Assembly (NCBI RefSeq): GCF_009729035.1 | Contig: NZ_CP045483.1 | Span: forward strand, 1,572,001 to 1,636,000 | DNA length: 64,000 bases | Reading direction: 5' to 3' | Source: Stygiolobus azoricus | GTDB taxonomy: Archaea > Thermoproteota > Thermoprotei_A > Sulfolobales > Sulfolobaceae | Part shown: one piece after another, positions 50,350 to 58,973 of the stretch | Layout: every line of letters starts with the position of its first letter | How positions within the stretch are numbered: position 1 is the first letter of the stretch | Made by a program: the position numbers and the translations under genes | The notes under the pieces: generated by a model | Database searches by the model: none | Told to the model about the DNA's origin: nothing | Seen by the model: the letters and a program-made list of their open reading frames with translations, nothing else

Positions 50350-51125
50350 GTATTTGGCTTTGCCTTTAATACCGATAGAGCTGAATAGAGTTCTTGACCT
50401 GCTGGAACTACAATTACCATATTACCTCTTTGGGAAATGTCTGAAAGCATCTCTAAGAACCTTAACTGTAAAGCTACGGGATTATTCTGATAAAATGTCG
50501 AGGCTTCAGATAATATAGATGCCGCTTGTCTCTCTCCTTCACTCAGAATTATCTTAGCCCTTCTAAGCCTCTCTGCCTTAGCTTGTTCAGCCATAGCAGA
50601 TAATAGTTCTTGAGATAACCTTATGTCCCTAACAGTCACATTCGTTACTTTTATACCCCATCCTTCTGTTACTTCATCGAGAATAGCTTGAAGCTTCTTG
50701 TTTATTTCTTCCCTCTTACTTAAAATCTCGTCTAGTTCCATCTGTCCTATTATATCCCTTAAAGAGGTCTGAGATATATTCAAGACAGCGGTTTGATAGT
50801 TACTTACAGAGACTACGGCTTTTAAGGGATCTATTACCTTGTAATACACTACAGCGTCTATTGTAACCGTAACGTTATCTTTTGTAACTATCGTCTGAGG
50901 AGGTACGTCAACGTTAACTATTCTTAAGTCTATTACCATGGGCTTATCAACAAATGGTATTAGAAATATTAATCCTGGTCCCTTGACTCCTAATACTCTG
51001 CCAAGCCTTAATACCACTGCTTTTTGCCATTCGGCAATAACACGAAGAGATAATGTTAAAAGTATAATAACAATTATTAGCAGGAAGATGATTCCTATAA
51101 TATCTCCTATTAATGACACGCTCAT
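50346..51125 (-). CDS. SPFH/stomatin-like membrane protein (slipin)
   Basis: 259 residues: N-terminal membrane helix (about 8-28), then the prohibitin-homology domain with RLGRVLGVKGPGLIFLIPF and a coiled C-terminal helix (AEQAKAERLRRAKIILSEGERQ, given here by its core AKAERLRRAKIIL). Slipins form membrane oligomers and work with NfeD partners. It is the second gene of an operon with a thermopsin-family protein 16 bases upstream. Confidence 0.9.
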   Translation of the reverse strand: MSVSLIGDIIGIIFLLIIVIILLTLSLRVIAEWQKAVVLRLGRVLGVKGPGLIFLIPFVDKPMVIDLRIVNVDVPPQTIVTKDNVTVTIDAVVYYKVIDPLKAVVSVSNYQTAVLNISQTSLRDIIGQMELDEILSKREEINKKLQAILDEVTEGWGIKVTNVTVRDIRLSQELLSAMAEQAKAERLRRAKIILSEGERQAASILSEASTFYQNNPVALQLRFLEMLSDISQRGNMVIVVPAGQELYSALSVLKAKPNT

Positions 51126-51141
51126 ACTCTAAATTATGTAT

Positions 51142-52446
51142 TCAGTGTTTAAATTTTAATAGTATAGCTGATATAACGACTCCTATACTGAAAGCTAGAA
51201 TATAGAGCAACAAAACGTAATTTATTGATACTTGCGCGGAATATTTAACTGTATCAGATTTATTACCGAAAAATGAAGATATTGTCTTCTTAAAATTATA
51301 ATGAGCAATGAAGTTAGCCAACTGGTTATAAGTGGATTTTAAGACTGAAGAAAGCGAAGAAATATAAGGAACCGAAACATAATAAGTTGACGCTAAACTA
51401 AAGTTACCTGGAAAATATATTACATAAGTACTTAAGTTATAGTTAAACTCTACGACCCCGCTTGAGTTCGTAATATTTGTCCCAACTGTCGTGAGAATTG
51501 AAGGGAACGAGAACTTTTCTAACTCTATTTTTTGCCAATCCAGAGGTTTCCCATTATAGCTTAGTTTTACGAAAATTTTTGATCCATTATTTTCAACTTC
51601 TAGTTGAGGTTTAACTGGCCATAATACTTTTAGCTCGGCCTTACCGTAACTTAGTTCTGTATAGGGGGCACATATGTCTGTTAAATTTGATGAGGAGTTT
51701 ATACCAATTGCACTTTCTGCCGTATCGAGACCTACGGAGAACGCTTGAGGAACTATTTCAAGTTTATTATCTGTCTTATAATATAGCTCCTCTGTACCAT
51801 GGACGTACATCTGCACTACACTTCCTCCACCAGGTCCGCCAAACACCAACTCAAGATCGTTAGGAATTCCCCTAATCGACAAACCCCCTATCTGAAACAG
51901 ACCCCCTATAGGTACACGATAGTATATCGACACGTTATTCCCTAATGCATATCCGAAGTCTAAATAAGTTGAGTTAACCGTCATAAAGAGTGCGAGGGAA
52001 AAGGGAGTATTAACCTTGAAAGTAGGGCCTAGATAACAGATAACACCTAGTCCTTGATAAGTAGATACGACCCCACTGCTAATATTGGTAGTGAAGGGGC
52101 CGCTTAAGTCCCATACATTAACGACAAATGTTACGTCAAAGGTACCATTATTAACTTGATGAAAGAGAGCAACGTCTTGTGCCCAATATAACCCATCTAC
52201 CATAGCGTTTAGCTGCAAAGACGCGTTCCCGTATGTGAAGTATTGGCCATTAGGGAAATAACTACTACCTATATACATCGAGGTGATATTAACAACCCCT
52301 ACAACTTCATCAGTATAGTATATCGACGTTAAAGGAAAAAATGACATACCAACTGGGTAAGCTATTTGGGACTGAGAATGAAATTCTAAAGCTAAGGCTA
52401 TAGGTGCTATTAGAATAATTATCAAAAATATTGATAAAAGTTTCAC
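51142..52446 (-). CDS. Thermopsin-family acid protease, membrane-anchored
   Basis: 434 residues: signal peptide (1-20), thermopsin domain (about 25-270) with LQLNAMVDGLYWAQDV and LELVFGGPGGGS as family landmarks, a beta domain (about 275-360) and a C-terminal membrane anchor (about 408-430). Peptidase family A5 enzymes are acid proteases found outside Sulfolobales cells. The catalytic residues of the family are not firmly established, so activity is inferred. Confidence 0.82.
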   Translation of the reverse strand: MKLLSIFLIIILIAPIALALEFHSQSQIAYPVGMSFFPLTSIYYTDEVVGVVNITSMYIGSSYFPNGQYFTYGNASLQLNAMVDGLYWAQDVALFHQVNNGTFDVTFVVNVWDLSGPFTTNISSGVVSTYQGLGVICYLGPTFKVNTPFSLALFMTVNSTYLDFGYALGNNVSIYYRVPIGGLFQIGGLSIRGIPNDLELVFGGPGGGSVVQMYVHGTEELYYKTDNKLEIVPQAFSVGLDTAESAIGINSSSNLTDICAPYTELSYGKAELKVLWPVKPQLEVENNGSKIFVKLSYNGKPLDWQKIELEKFSFPSILTTVGTNITNSSGVVEFNYNLSTYVIYFPGNFSLASTYYVSVPYISSLSSVLKSTYNQLANFIAHYNFKKTISSFFGNKSDTVKYSAQVSINYVLLLYILAFSIGVVISAILLKFKH

Positions 52447-52479
52447 AAACTTATTACTTCCCTTATTAATTTAAGTATT

Positions 52480-52842
52480 ATGGTAAGCCATATTGCAATA
52501 CCCATAATTCTCATTCTCGTTGTGATCTTGCTCCTAGTGTTAACGGGACAGTACGCTGATCCAATCGTCGCAGTACCCTCACTAGCAATTGTAGGTTTCA
52601 TATCTTATAGAATTTTTTACGTAGTTTGGAAGACAAGAGGAAGGAATTTGTATACATATACCGGTAAAATAGGTAAAGCATTAGACGATATCTTACCCGG
52701 AAAAGAAGGCTACATTTTAATTGAGGGTGAAAGGTGGCTAGCAATATCGGATGAACCAATATCAGAGGGGGATGAAGTGATAGTAATAGGAATGGAGAAC
52801 TTAAAACTAAGGGTTAAGAAATATACTCGTGTTAGAGCTTGA
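52480..52842 (+). CDS. NfeD-like protein, short form
   Basis: 120 residues: two membrane segments (about 5-22 and 28-48) and a C-terminal OB-fold (about 57-118) with GKEGYILIEGERW and EGDEVIVIG. The short NfeD class lacks the ClpP-like protease domain and serves as stomatin partner. Divergent from the thermopsin/stomatin operon with 33 bases between. Confidence 0.85.
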   Translation: MVSHIAIPIILILVVILLLVLTGQYADPIVAVPSLAIVGFISYRIFYVVWKTRGRNLYTYTGKIGKALDDILPGKEGYILIEGERWLAISDEPISEGDEVIVIGMENLKLRVKKYTRVRA

Positions 52843-53149
52843 ACTTAATAAAATTCTGAAATTACGTTCTTACCCTAATTACCAAGTTGAGGAACTGACA
52901 GAAACTGACGATAAAGGTGTAGAAAGGAAGATTATAATAATTACCTTCGTCCCTCCTAGTATTTCAGACGCGAGCGGTCTCGATAATGTGGATACGGAGC
53001 CTAAATACATAGAAATTAGGGGAGAAGTGAATGAAGTTACTAGAAAAGTAAAAATAGTAAAAGTTGAGATAATTGAGGGAAGTAGGAGGAGAAAACTGGA
53101 CGAGACTGAACTACAACTTTGGGCGGAATACGTCATTGGAGGTGAGTAG
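52829..53149 (+). CDS. Unknown small protein after NfeD
   Basis: 106 residues starting with a GTG inside the end of the NfeD gene. Soluble, rich in Glu, Lys and Ile, beta-type pattern; not recognised. Its final TAG is contained in the start region of the next gene (GTGAGTAG), so the three genes are coupled. Confidence 0.6.
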   Translation: MLELELNKILKLRSYPNYQVEELTETDDKGVERKIIIITFVPPSISDASGLDNVDTEPKYIEIRGEVNEVTRKVKIVKVEIIEGSRRRKLDETELQLWAEYVIGGE

Positions 53150-53969
53150 AATTCCGTATTTGTTCGTTTACGGTTCATTAAGATTCGGCTTTGAGCTAAA
53201 TCATTTTTTAAGAAACTCTAGGTTTGTGGGGTTAGGGTTTGCCGAAGGCTTTAAGATGTACGATCTGGGAAATTACCCAGGTGTAGTTAAAGGAGATGGA
53301 ATAATCCACGGAGAAGTTTATGAGGTTTCCAATGAAACTCTCAGAATACTCGACCAGGTCGAGGATTTTAACGGAAGGCCTGACGACTTGTATATAAGGG
53401 AGAAAATAAAGGTGTATTTTGATTATAAAAGAAGATACAGTATAGACAACGTGAACATTTATGTTTACAATCAAACTATAGAAGGAAGAGAAGTTATAGA
53501 GGATGGTGACTATTCAAAATATGCAGGAATGCCAGTAATATTAAATTATTTTGCATATGCTGAAAACACCAACGAAGAGATACTTAAACAGAGAGGTGTC
53601 ACAAAGATTTTCAAAAAGATACCAGCAATACTCCGAGGCTATAAGATAGTATTTAACACACCTTGTAGATGGGGCTATTGTGCAAATTTGAAGACTGAAG
53701 AAAAAGGAAAAGTATGTGGTTATATATACCTCATGTTAGAGAGTGAGCTTAACTCATTAGATAAAGCTGAAAAGCACCTCATAAGGTATATGCGAGACGT
53801 GGTAAAAGTTGAAGATGAAAACAATAACGTTTACTTTGCTTATACATACTTGTCTCCATCTGAAGAAGGAGAATTCGAGCCATCACACGAGTACGTTAAT
53901 TATATACTGCAAGGAATAAAAAGCGGATGGAAGAATTGTATCAGTAGTGGATTGGAAAAATACACGTGA
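53142..53969 (+). CDS. Tandem gamma-glutamylcyclotransferase-like (AIG2/GGCT) protein
   Basis: 275 residues from the GTG at 53142, chosen because it follows a GGAG sequence and begins SRIPYLFVYGSLRFG; a longer frame from 53073 would overlap the previous gene by 77 bases. Domain 1 (about 1-115) has the YGSL motif; domain 2 (about 145-270) has NYFAYAENTNEEIL where YGSNM is expected, then a CRWGYCANLK segment and a catalytic-like Glu in GKVCGYIYLML. The two-domain form is unusual. The stop codon lies in the box C of an sRNA. Confidence 0.72.
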   Translation: MSRIPYLFVYGSLRFGFELNHFLRNSRFVGLGFAEGFKMYDLGNYPGVVKGDGIIHGEVYEVSNETLRILDQVEDFNGRPDDLYIREKIKVYFDYKRRYSIDNVNIYVYNQTIEGREVIEDGDYSKYAGMPVILNYFAYAENTNEEILKQRGVTKIFKKIPAILRGYKIVFNTPCRWGYCANLKTEEKGKVCGYIYLMLESELNSLDKAEKHLIRYMRDVVKVEDENNNVYFAYTYLSPSEEGEFEPSHEYVNYILQGIKSGWKNCISSGLEKYT

Positions 53970-54019
53970 TGACGCCCGCCCTCTAGTGAGTGAATGATAT
54001 GAGAACCCGAGACTGATCT
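53962..54019 (+). ncRNA. C/D box sRNA overlapping the GGCT-like gene stop
   Basis: Box C GTGATGA (53966-53972) contains the TGA stop of the gene before it. Then a 13-base guide rich in C, D' GTGA (53986-53989), C' TGAATGA (53991-53997), a 15-base guide and box D CTGA (54013-54016). The D' to C' gap is short, so the first guide is less certain. Confidence 0.65.
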
Positions 54020-54047
54020 TTATTTTAGTAAAACTTCATTCTATTTT

Positions 54048-54102
54048 TCAGTGATGAACAAACCCCTGCCTGAATAATGATGATCCTGACCGATTCTGAC
54101 AT
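54048..54102 (+). ncRNA. C/D box sRNA, all four boxes canonical
   Basis: Box C GTGATGA (54051-54057), 12-base guide, box D' CTGA (54070-54073), box C' ATGATGA (54077-54083), 12-base guide, box D CTGA (54096-54099). It lies 35 bases after the previous sRNA and touches the stop of the convergent UbiA gene. Confidence 0.85.
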
Positions 54103-55001
54103 TAAATTAGCATCACATCTAATATTACACCCAATCCCAGAACTACCGAAGAGTATATATTATAATAGAAAGCTTTCCCGAAATTCCCTTTAGTAGCAAG
54201 GTAGTATGCATACGCCATTATTAGCCCGTGTAAAACAGTAGCTATATAGGCTATATATCCTAAGCCGTAAAAAATGTCCCCCATAAATGCTAATACTACA
54301 GACAATATCTGGTTAAAACCAGCAAAAGGCAGAGCCTTGTTTCCCAAAAGTACAGCAAAACTGTGAAGACCCATATTTCTGTCAAACTCCGCATCGGGTA
54401 TATGATTATATAAATCAAATCCTACAGCCCAGAATATTGCAGATAGAACAAAAAACCACGGCACCCCCTCTAAAAGTGTGAAAAAGGAGTGAACGTATAG
54501 TCCTAGAGAAGCCACGGCACCGCTGAATATAGCTAACCCTTGAATAGTAGCTAAGTGATAATTTGCGAAAGCGGTATATCTCTTCATATAAGGATAGGTC
54601 ATAACAACTAAGGCTACAAGGGGGGAGAGCAGGAAGGCGTAAATGTTTACAAAATAAGCAGACACGAAAAACCCCAAAAGTGAGAATACAATTAACATTT
54701 TAGCTTCCTTGACCGTTATCTTTCCAGTAACTAGAGGCCTCGTCCTAGTTCTCGGATTTCTAGCATCTATATCACGATCGGCTAAGTTATCATTAGTCAT
54801 TCCAGCAGTTCTGAGGAAAAATAATGACAGAAAGATCAAGAATAATATTGAAACTGGAGGAATTTTCTTTATTGCGACAAAAGCACCTAAATATGCCATA
54901 GGTAAACTGAAAAATGTCTGTTCTATTCTTAAGAAACGGAAATAGATGTATACCTTACTTCTACTTTCAGTAGCCCCACCTGGATCCCAGCTGTGAACCA
55001 T
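54102..55001 (-). CDS. UbiA-family prenyltransferase
   Basis: 299 residues with eight or nine membrane segments. The two Asp-rich prenyl-diphosphate sites are visible: NDNLADRDID (about residues 70-79) and DAEFDRN (about 203-209). Adds an isoprenoid tail to an aromatic or heterocyclic acceptor; a role in the thiophene-type quinone of Sulfolobales or in menaquinone-like synthesis is possible. Follows the citramalate synthase gene by 3 bases. Confidence 0.85.
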   Translation of the reverse strand: MVHSWDPGGATESRSKVYIYFRFLRIEQTFFSLPMAYLGAFVAIKKIPPVSILFLIFLSLFFLRTAGMTNDNLADRDIDARNPRTRTRPLVTGKITVKEAKMLIVFSLLGFFVSAYFVNIYAFLLSPLVALVVMTYPYMKRYTAFANYHLATIQGLAIFSGAVASLGLYVHSFFTLLEGVPWFFVLSAIFWAVGFDLYNHIPDAEFDRNMGLHSFAVLLGNKALPFAGFNQILSVVLAFMGDIFYGLGYIAYIATVLHGLIMAYAYYLATKGNFGKAFYYNIYSSVVLGLGVILDVMLI

Positions 55002-55004
55002 TTG

Positions 55005-56579
55005 TTAATTATTAACCTCAGGGACTTTTAATTTCTTGTTATTAAGTTGCAAATAATAATCTAACCCCTCAATTAATGCCATTACACTAGCCTCGATCAC
55101 ACTGGTAGATACTCCCTCGGTCCTCCACGTCTTCTCATTATCCGTAAACTCGATAGTGACCCTTACCACACTCTCTGTATTTTTGATCTCTCCGGGAAGT
55201 ATAACCCTATAATCGGTCAGCTTAACTTTACCTATTTCAGGATAAACTTTCTGCAACGCTTTTCTCATGGCTATATCTACTGCATGTACGGGACCCACCC
55301 CCTCTGCTACTTCTAATTGTCCGTTTACTTTTACAACTGCTATTGCCAATTCCCTCTCGTTAATGACTTTCCAGTAATCTACTTTTATAAGTGGTTGGTA
55401 CAACCCCAACTCCTTTAACGCTATTAGAATTGCCGATGCGGGAGCTAGATCAAAACTATACCCTCTGTTTTCAAGTTCTTTTATCTTTGCTAAGGCTGAC
55501 CTTAACTTGGGATCTTTCTTGTCCACCCTTATTCCGACATTTTCTAGATAAGTTATTAAGTTAGATGAGCCTGAGACTTCAGATATTACAAACCTTCTTG
55601 TGTTTCCTACTAACGAGGGATCTATATGCTCATAAGCTCTACTCACTTTCATCACTGCATCAGCGTGTACTCCTGCCTTATGGGTAAAGGCGAAATCACC
55701 AACATAAGGCTGATATGGGTTCGGATGTAACCCGGCAATCTCGTAAACTATACGTGATACCTCTTTTAACCTCTTCAAACTCTCTTTTCCTCTCAAGACC
55801 TCGAAACCCATCTTCAAGGCTAGATTAGGAATTATCTGGATTAGATCGGCATTTCCAGTTCTTTCCCCTATACCGTTTATAGTACCTTGAACGTGTCTCG
55901 CCCCAGCAAGAACACCCATTAAAGTGTTAGCTACTGCACAACCAGAGTCATTATGCATGTGTAAGCCGACCTTAGTCTTCACGTTTTTTACCACATCGGC
56001 AGTTATTGTATAGACTTCGTGAGGCAGACTCCCCCCGTTTGTATCTGCTAACACAAGTACGTCGGCTCCTGCATCTTCAGCAGTCTTTAACACACTCAAC
56101 GCGTAGTCTTTATCTTCCTTATAACCTTGATAGAAGTGCTCAGCATCGAATATTACCTTTAGTCCGTGAGATTTTAAGTAACTGATACTATCGTACACTA
56201 AATCCAAGTTTTCCTTTAAACCTATCTTTAGAACGTCTGTAACGTGAAGAGTCCAAGACTTTCCGAAAAGAACAGCAACTTCAACATCAGACTTGACTAT
56301 GGCATTCAGGCTGGGATCTTCCTTTGCAGGGAATTCCTTCCTTCTCGTACTTCCGAATGCTGCTACCTTAGCTTTAATCAAACTATACTTCTTTATCTCT
56401 TTGAAGAACTCCTCATCCTTAGGGTTTGAACCCGGCCAACCCCCTTCTATATAATTTATGCCTAACTCGTCTAACAAGAGGGCTATTCTTATTTTATCAT
56501 TTAAAGTAAAGGAGATATTTGCGGTTTGTGCTCCATCTCTTAATGTAGTATCCAATACCTCAACAGATTTCGTAAACAC
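55005..56579 (-). CDS. cimA: Citramalate synthase (CimA type)
   Basis: 524 residues: TIM-barrel HMGL-like domain with EVLDTTLRDGAQ near 7-18, HMHNDSGCAVANT and NGIGERTGNA, followed by a LeuA-type regulatory domain. The length and the long C-terminal domain match the citramalate synthase subfamily that makes (R)-citramalate from pyruvate and acetyl-CoA for isoleucine. A homocitrate or isopropylmalate synthase is less likely but not excluded. Confidence 0.87.
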   Translation of the reverse strand: MFTKSVEVLDTTLRDGAQTANISFTLNDKIRIALLLDELGINYIEGGWPGSNPKDEEFFKEIKKYSLIKAKVAAFGSTRRKEFPAKEDPSLNAIVKSDVEVAVLFGKSWTLHVTDVLKIGLKENLDLVYDSISYLKSHGLKVIFDAEHFYQGYKEDKDYALSVLKTAEDAGADVLVLADTNGGSLPHEVYTITADVVKNVKTKVGLHMHNDSGCAVANTLMGVLAGARHVQGTINGIGERTGNADLIQIIPNLALKMGFEVLRGKESLKRLKEVSRIVYEIAGLHPNPYQPYVGDFAFTHKAGVHADAVMKVSRAYEHIDPSLVGNTRRFVISEVSGSSNLITYLENVGIRVDKKDPKLRSALAKIKELENRGYSFDLAPASAILIALKELGLYQPLIKVDYWKVINERELAIAVVKVNGQLEVAEGVGPVHAVDIAMRKALQKVYPEIGKVKLTDYRVILPGEIKNTESVVRVTIEFTDNEKTWRTEGVSTSVIEASVMALIEGLDYYLQLNNKKLKVPEVNN

Positions 56580-56641
56580 CGGTCATAGGTTTACATTAAT
56601 TAAATAAGAATTTAAATTTTGAGTATAGGACAAGATATCCT

Positions 56642-57208
56642 ATGAACAAAAACTTATCATTTGTATTAGTAGGTATTTTGATCTTTGTTATAGGTCTGGC
56701 AGGTAACTTGTTAATGCCTTTTTATTTACCCTATTACCACGAGTTAGATACCGAACTTGTTAACCACAGTGTAAACCTGAAAATTAACCCTGTAACCACC
56801 GAAAAAGTTATCAACGTAACAACTAACTCTGAAAATAATACCATATACGTAGTAACTAATAACACGAACGTGAATATTTTTGTATATTATAGTAACCTAA
56901 CTCTAGCCTTAAACAACAGCAACGGTTTTATAGCAGCTAAGGTTTCTCCAGGTAATTACATAATTGCAGTAAACAACCCCACGCAGGTATCTCAATACGT
57001 GTCTTTTCATTACGCTGTCATACCTGCATATGAGTTGACAAACTTCAATAGCTATTCTTCAATAGCGGGTACGGCAACCGAATTTATAATGGCTATAGGA
57101 ATAGTTATTGCTGGGATAGGTTTAATAAAGATAATGTTTGGTGGGAGATTAGGAACTAAACTCGATAAAATATTACAGACTCCAGAAAGAGGGAAGAAAA
57201 GAAAATAG
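56642..57208 (+). CDS. Unknown protein with two membrane segments and an external domain
   Basis: 188 residues: N-terminal segment (about 6-28), Asn-rich external domain with at least eight N-x-S/T sequons (30-135), C-terminal segment (about 146-166) and a basic tail. No family recognised. Divergent from the citramalate synthase gene. Confidence 0.6.
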   Translation: MNKNLSFVLVGILIFVIGLAGNLLMPFYLPYYHELDTELVNHSVNLKINPVTTEKVINVTTNSENNTIYVVTNNTNVNIFVYYSNLTLALNNSNGFIAAKVSPGNYIIAVNNPTQVSQYVSFHYAVIPAYELTNFNSYSSIAGTATEFIMAIGIVIAGIGLIKIMFGGRLGTKLDKILQTPERGKKRK

Positions 57209-57234
57209 AGGAAAGAGTTCACTTTAATTTCCAC

Positions 57235-58056
57235 TCATTTAAATCCATTAACCGATTCGTAAAGGAACTTAATACCATCAATAATGAAACTAGGCCCCTG
57301 ATGAGCTAAAAAGTCACCAACAGTGAAGACCACTTTCTTCTTCTTAACTAACTCTTCTAAACCTCTTTCTCTCATCCTTCTTTGAAATCTCTCCTTTTCA
57401 TAATCCGTAAGCCTTTTCGGTTCATATATTATCAAATCTGGATCTCTCGACAAGACCTCGTCATCACGAGGAGTAAAATAAGCCTCGTCCTTATCATCGA
57501 ATATATTCTTGCCTCCTACTAAGCTAATCGCGTCACTTACATGAGTAGGATAGCCTGGGGTTATAACACCGCCCAAGTCAAATTCTACATAAACATTCAC
57601 TCTATTCTTAACATCCTTCTTTTTGTATCTAACTAGAGTATCAACTAAATATCCTGCGAGTTCTCTACCTCTTTCTTTAGCCCCAGTTACTAACGAGATT
57701 ATTTCTACGTTAGTGATTATCCTGAACACTGAGTTAGTCACACCTAACGGATACACAGTATATCCCTTATTGATTAATCTCTTAGTAAGCTCCTTTTGGG
57801 CACCAGTAGTCGTAAAAATAATATCCGGCTTATTCTCCTCAAGAAAATTCTCGTTAACATGAGTATAGCTACCGATCTTAGGCTTTTTTCTAGCTTCCTC
57901 AGGCCTGTAACTGAAAGCATCAGTAGCTATTATTTTATCTCCTAACCCCATCATAAACAGCACTTCTGTAGTTGCGGGATCAAGACTTACAATCCTTTCA
58001 ATCCTATCGGGTACAGAAACAAACTCATCAAGGATCTCATTATACACTTTTCTCAT
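57235..58056 (-). CDS. BtuF/FepB-like binding-fold protein without signal peptide
   Basis: 273 residues from the ATG at 58056, which overlaps the upstream stop (ATGA). A type III periplasmic-binding fold: RIVSLDPATTEVLFMMGLGDKI, KPDIIFTT, and GGKNIFDD as in BtuF, the vitamin B12-binding protein. There is no signal peptide or lipobox, so it appears cytoplasmic. Coupling to a CbiG-like gene suggests corrinoid handling. No ABC transporter genes are adjacent. Confidence 0.78.
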   Translation of the reverse strand: MRKVYNEILDEFVSVPDRIERIVSLDPATTEVLFMMGLGDKIIATDAFSYRPEEARKKPKIGSYTHVNENFLEENKPDIIFTTTGAQKELTKRLINKGYTVYPLGVTNSVFRIITNVEIISLVTGAKERGRELAGYLVDTLVRYKKKDVKNRVNVYVEFDLGGVITPGYPTHVSDAISLVGGKNIFDDKDEAYFTPRDDEVLSRDPDLIIYEPKRLTDYEKERFQRRMRERGLEELVKKKKVVFTVGDFLAHQGPSFIIDGIKFLYESVNGFK

Positions 58057-58874
58057 AATTTCAATACACCTAAGCAAGTTTCAAGACCTAAAGCCCTCTT
58101 AACACCTTTTAAAACAACCTTACCCCCGTAATTTAACAACAACGATTCACACGTATCGCCTTCAATTACAGACACTTCAGCACCTATTAACTTAGCTAGA
58201 GACTCTACCATTCTGTTTCTTACTCCCGTCACTATTACATCAATTCTTTTCTCATTAAGATAAATTGACTTTAACGTTAACTTAATACTATAAAGGATCA
58301 CCTCAATTGGGATAGGTTGAATAAACTTCAAACCTACTATAACTTTATATGGTTTTAGGGTGAGTCCCTTACAACTGTTCTCCCCTATCAATATATCGGC
58401 GTCACAGGGAAAGTCAGCCTTCTCATATCCCTCGGGAAGTATCAACCCATCTATTCCAGAAGAGTATACATAAACCTTTCCCCTTTCTATCAACTTCCTA
58501 TTCACGTCCCTTAACATTTCTCTCCTAGTCCAATACAACCCGTTTATCCATGAAAACTCCTGAACACTGTAAACACCCATCTCAGACGTTTTAGATGTCA
58601 AAACTAAAGTACCGTTTGTGATATCTGATATAATTGAAGCGATAAAAGATACTCCACTCTCAATATTAGTTAAAGGGACAACATATTCACCATTTTCAGA
58701 TACTGAAATAACAGGTTTTGAATCAACATGTTTTACAGCCCTTGAAATAGGTCCTACCACTACTTTCAGATTCTCCCCTCTGTTTAACACGTAATAACCT
58801 AAAGTATCCAACCCCTCCTTAATCTTCTCTGCAGTTTCCGAATTACCTACAACTTTCACTCTAGTAAAATACAA
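58053..58874 (-). CDS. CbiG-like cobalamin biosynthesis protein
   Basis: 273 residues resembling CbiG (cobalt-precorrin-5A hydrolase) in layout: an N-terminal part with PVISVSENGEYVVPLTNIESG, where CbiG has its Asp/Gly-rich loop, and a C-terminal part KVIVGLKFIQPIPIEVILYSI with the (V)GxxxxxPxE pattern. Identity is low and the GHxGGAN loop is altered (NIESGVSF), so it may be a divergent or repurposed member. Confidence 0.62.
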   Translation of the reverse strand: MYFTRVKVVGNSETAEKIKEGLDTLGYYVLNRGENLKVVVGPISRAVKHVDSKPVISVSENGEYVVPLTNIESGVSFIASIISDITNGTLVLTSKTSEMGVYSVQEFSWINGLYWTRREMLRDVNRKLIERGKVYVYSSGIDGLILPEGYEKADFPCDADILIGENSCKGLTLKPYKVIVGLKFIQPIPIEVILYSIKLTLKSIYLNEKRIDVIVTGVRNRMVESLAKLIGAEVSVIEGDTCESLLLNYGGKVVLKGVKRALGLETCLGVLKL

Positions 58875-58973
58875 CTCGTAATACTAATACGTAAAGATAT
58901 TATATAAACATTAACATGTAGAATAAAAACATTTAGAGGATTTTTTAATAAATTACCCTATTTAAATTAAAAA

